Source: Breoghania sp. L-A4 (lineage in GTDB: Bacteria > Pseudomonadota > Alphaproteobacteria > Rhizobiales > Stappiaceae). From it: a stretch of DNA of 64,000 bases. The DNA lies in the NCBI RefSeq assembly GCF_003432385.1, contig NZ_CP031841.1:4428165-4492164 (forward strand). Direction: 5' to 3'. The number at the start of each line of letters is the position of its first letter. The stretch's first letter is position 1. The translations under genes were made by a program, and so were the position numbers. Below the pieces are notes generated by a model. That model worked only from the letters and a program-made list of their open reading frames with translations, made no database searches and was not told where the DNA came from. Shown piece after piece: positions 63,596 to 64,000 of the stretch.

Positions 63596-64000
63596 TCACC
63601 CCAGCGGCAGGGCGTTGTCGTCGCGGATGGTTTCCAAAACCACCGAGGAATGCACGTTCTGCACCGCCTCATGGGCCAGCAGATCGTCGTTGATGACGCG
63701 GGCCAGGGTCTTGAGATCCGCAACCGTGATCTTGATCAGATAGTCCATCTCGCCGGTGAGCGCATGCGCCTCCTGGACGCTGTCCATGGCCTGGATGAGA
63801 TCGCGGAAGCGGCGGGAGTTGTTGCGCGAGTGCGCATTCAGCGTCACGCCGATGAAGGCGGTGACCATCAGCCCCAGGGCGTCAGACGAGAGTTCGGCGC
63901 GGATGCGGCGGATGATGCCGTCGGCCTCCAGCCGCGCCCGGCGGCGCGAGACCTGGGAGGCGGACAGGCCGATGCGCTCGCCCACCTGCTGGTTGGTGAG
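63596..64000 (-). CDS. Lrp/AsnC family transcriptional regulator, 5' end outside the window
   Basis: The visible 134 residues cover most of the protein. The helix-turn-helix ends in TNQQVGERIGLSASQVSRRR and the linker is ARLEADGIIRRI. The C-terminal RAM/AsnC ligand domain is VTAFIGVTLNAHSR..., EAHALTGEMDYLIKITVADL and NVHSSVVLETIRDDNALPLG. The N-terminal 15-25 residues lie beyond the right edge. Regulators of this kind sense amino acids and often control a neighbouring gene, which would lie outside the window. Confidence 0.93.
   Translation of the reverse strand, partial: LTNQQVGERIGLSASQVSRRRARLEADGIIRRIRAELSSDALGLMVTAFIGVTLNAHSRNNSRRFRDLIQAMDSVQEAHALTGEMDYLIKITVADLKTLARVINDDLLAHEAVQNVHSSVVLETIRDDNALPLG

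Overview
The window is high-GC bacterial DNA. Its gene content points to an alphaproteobacterium, most likely Hyphomicrobiales (possibly Stappiaceae-like): a Pmp3/DUF4112 pair, a TRAP dicarboxylate system with DctBD, pcaHG, CioAB-type cytochrome bd with a DUF2474 peptide, Gfa, and many NitT/TauT-type and GMC-family genes. Intergenic spaces are full of palindromic repeats of the kind seen in this order. No rRNA, tRNA, CRISPR array or prophage was recognised.

Layout. 0.3-10.2 kb: small membrane proteins, MscL, a LacI regulator with a 2-hydroxyacid dehydrogenase, a MetE-like zinc methyltransferase, a beta-hydroxyacid dehydrogenase, a DMT exporter, a MarR regulator with a histone-like tail, and a flavodoxin-fold oxidoreductase. 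10.4-16.9 kb: one minus-strand operon (binding protein, ATPase, permease, CodA-like deaminase, FAD-linked oxidase) divergent from ridA, probably for uptake and deamination of an N-heterocycle. 17.2-18.6 kb: an AT-rich island with a single TIR-domain gene, bounded by ridA and a decayed ridA copy. 18.6-22.7 kb: two ParDE modules, an 8-oxoguanine-deaminase-like amidohydrolase and a TSUP exporter. 22.8-30.9 kb: an unknown small protein, pcaHG, gfa, a CJM1_0395-type protein, the cytochrome bd operon and a creatininase-family amidohydrolase. 31.0-32.2 kb: an IS110-family element. 32.3-49.5 kb: a mixed metabolic region with a second FAD oxidase, a membrane ferredoxin-cyclase, copA behind a CueR-type promoter, a flavin monooxygenase, an IlvD/Edd dehydratase, an Rrf2 regulator coupled to a methyltransferase, a PEP-mutase-family lyase, denD, a soluble cyclase and a cold-shock protein. 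49.8-56.6 kb: dctBD and dctPQM, with a textbook sigma-54 promoter before dctP. 56.8-60.3 kb: modEABC with a ModE-type operator. 60.6-64 kb: a chimeric modE/GMC pseudogene, a small secreted protein, an intact GMC oxidoreductase and a partial Lrp regulator.

Regulatory sites readable in the sequence fit their genes: sigma-54 (dctP), MerR/CueR-type (copA), ModE-type (modABC) and Rrf2-type (autoregulation). Four otherwise conserved genes are broken by single missing bases (six sites, mostly in G/C runs). This looks more like residual sequencing error than real decay, so these genes are described as if repaired, with the break points given.

The most unusual features are the TIR island, the IS110 element with its structured leader (candidate bridge RNA) sitting inside a composite palindromic repeat, two MITE-like palindromic elements, the modE/GMC chimera, and a parE gene with no standard start codon.
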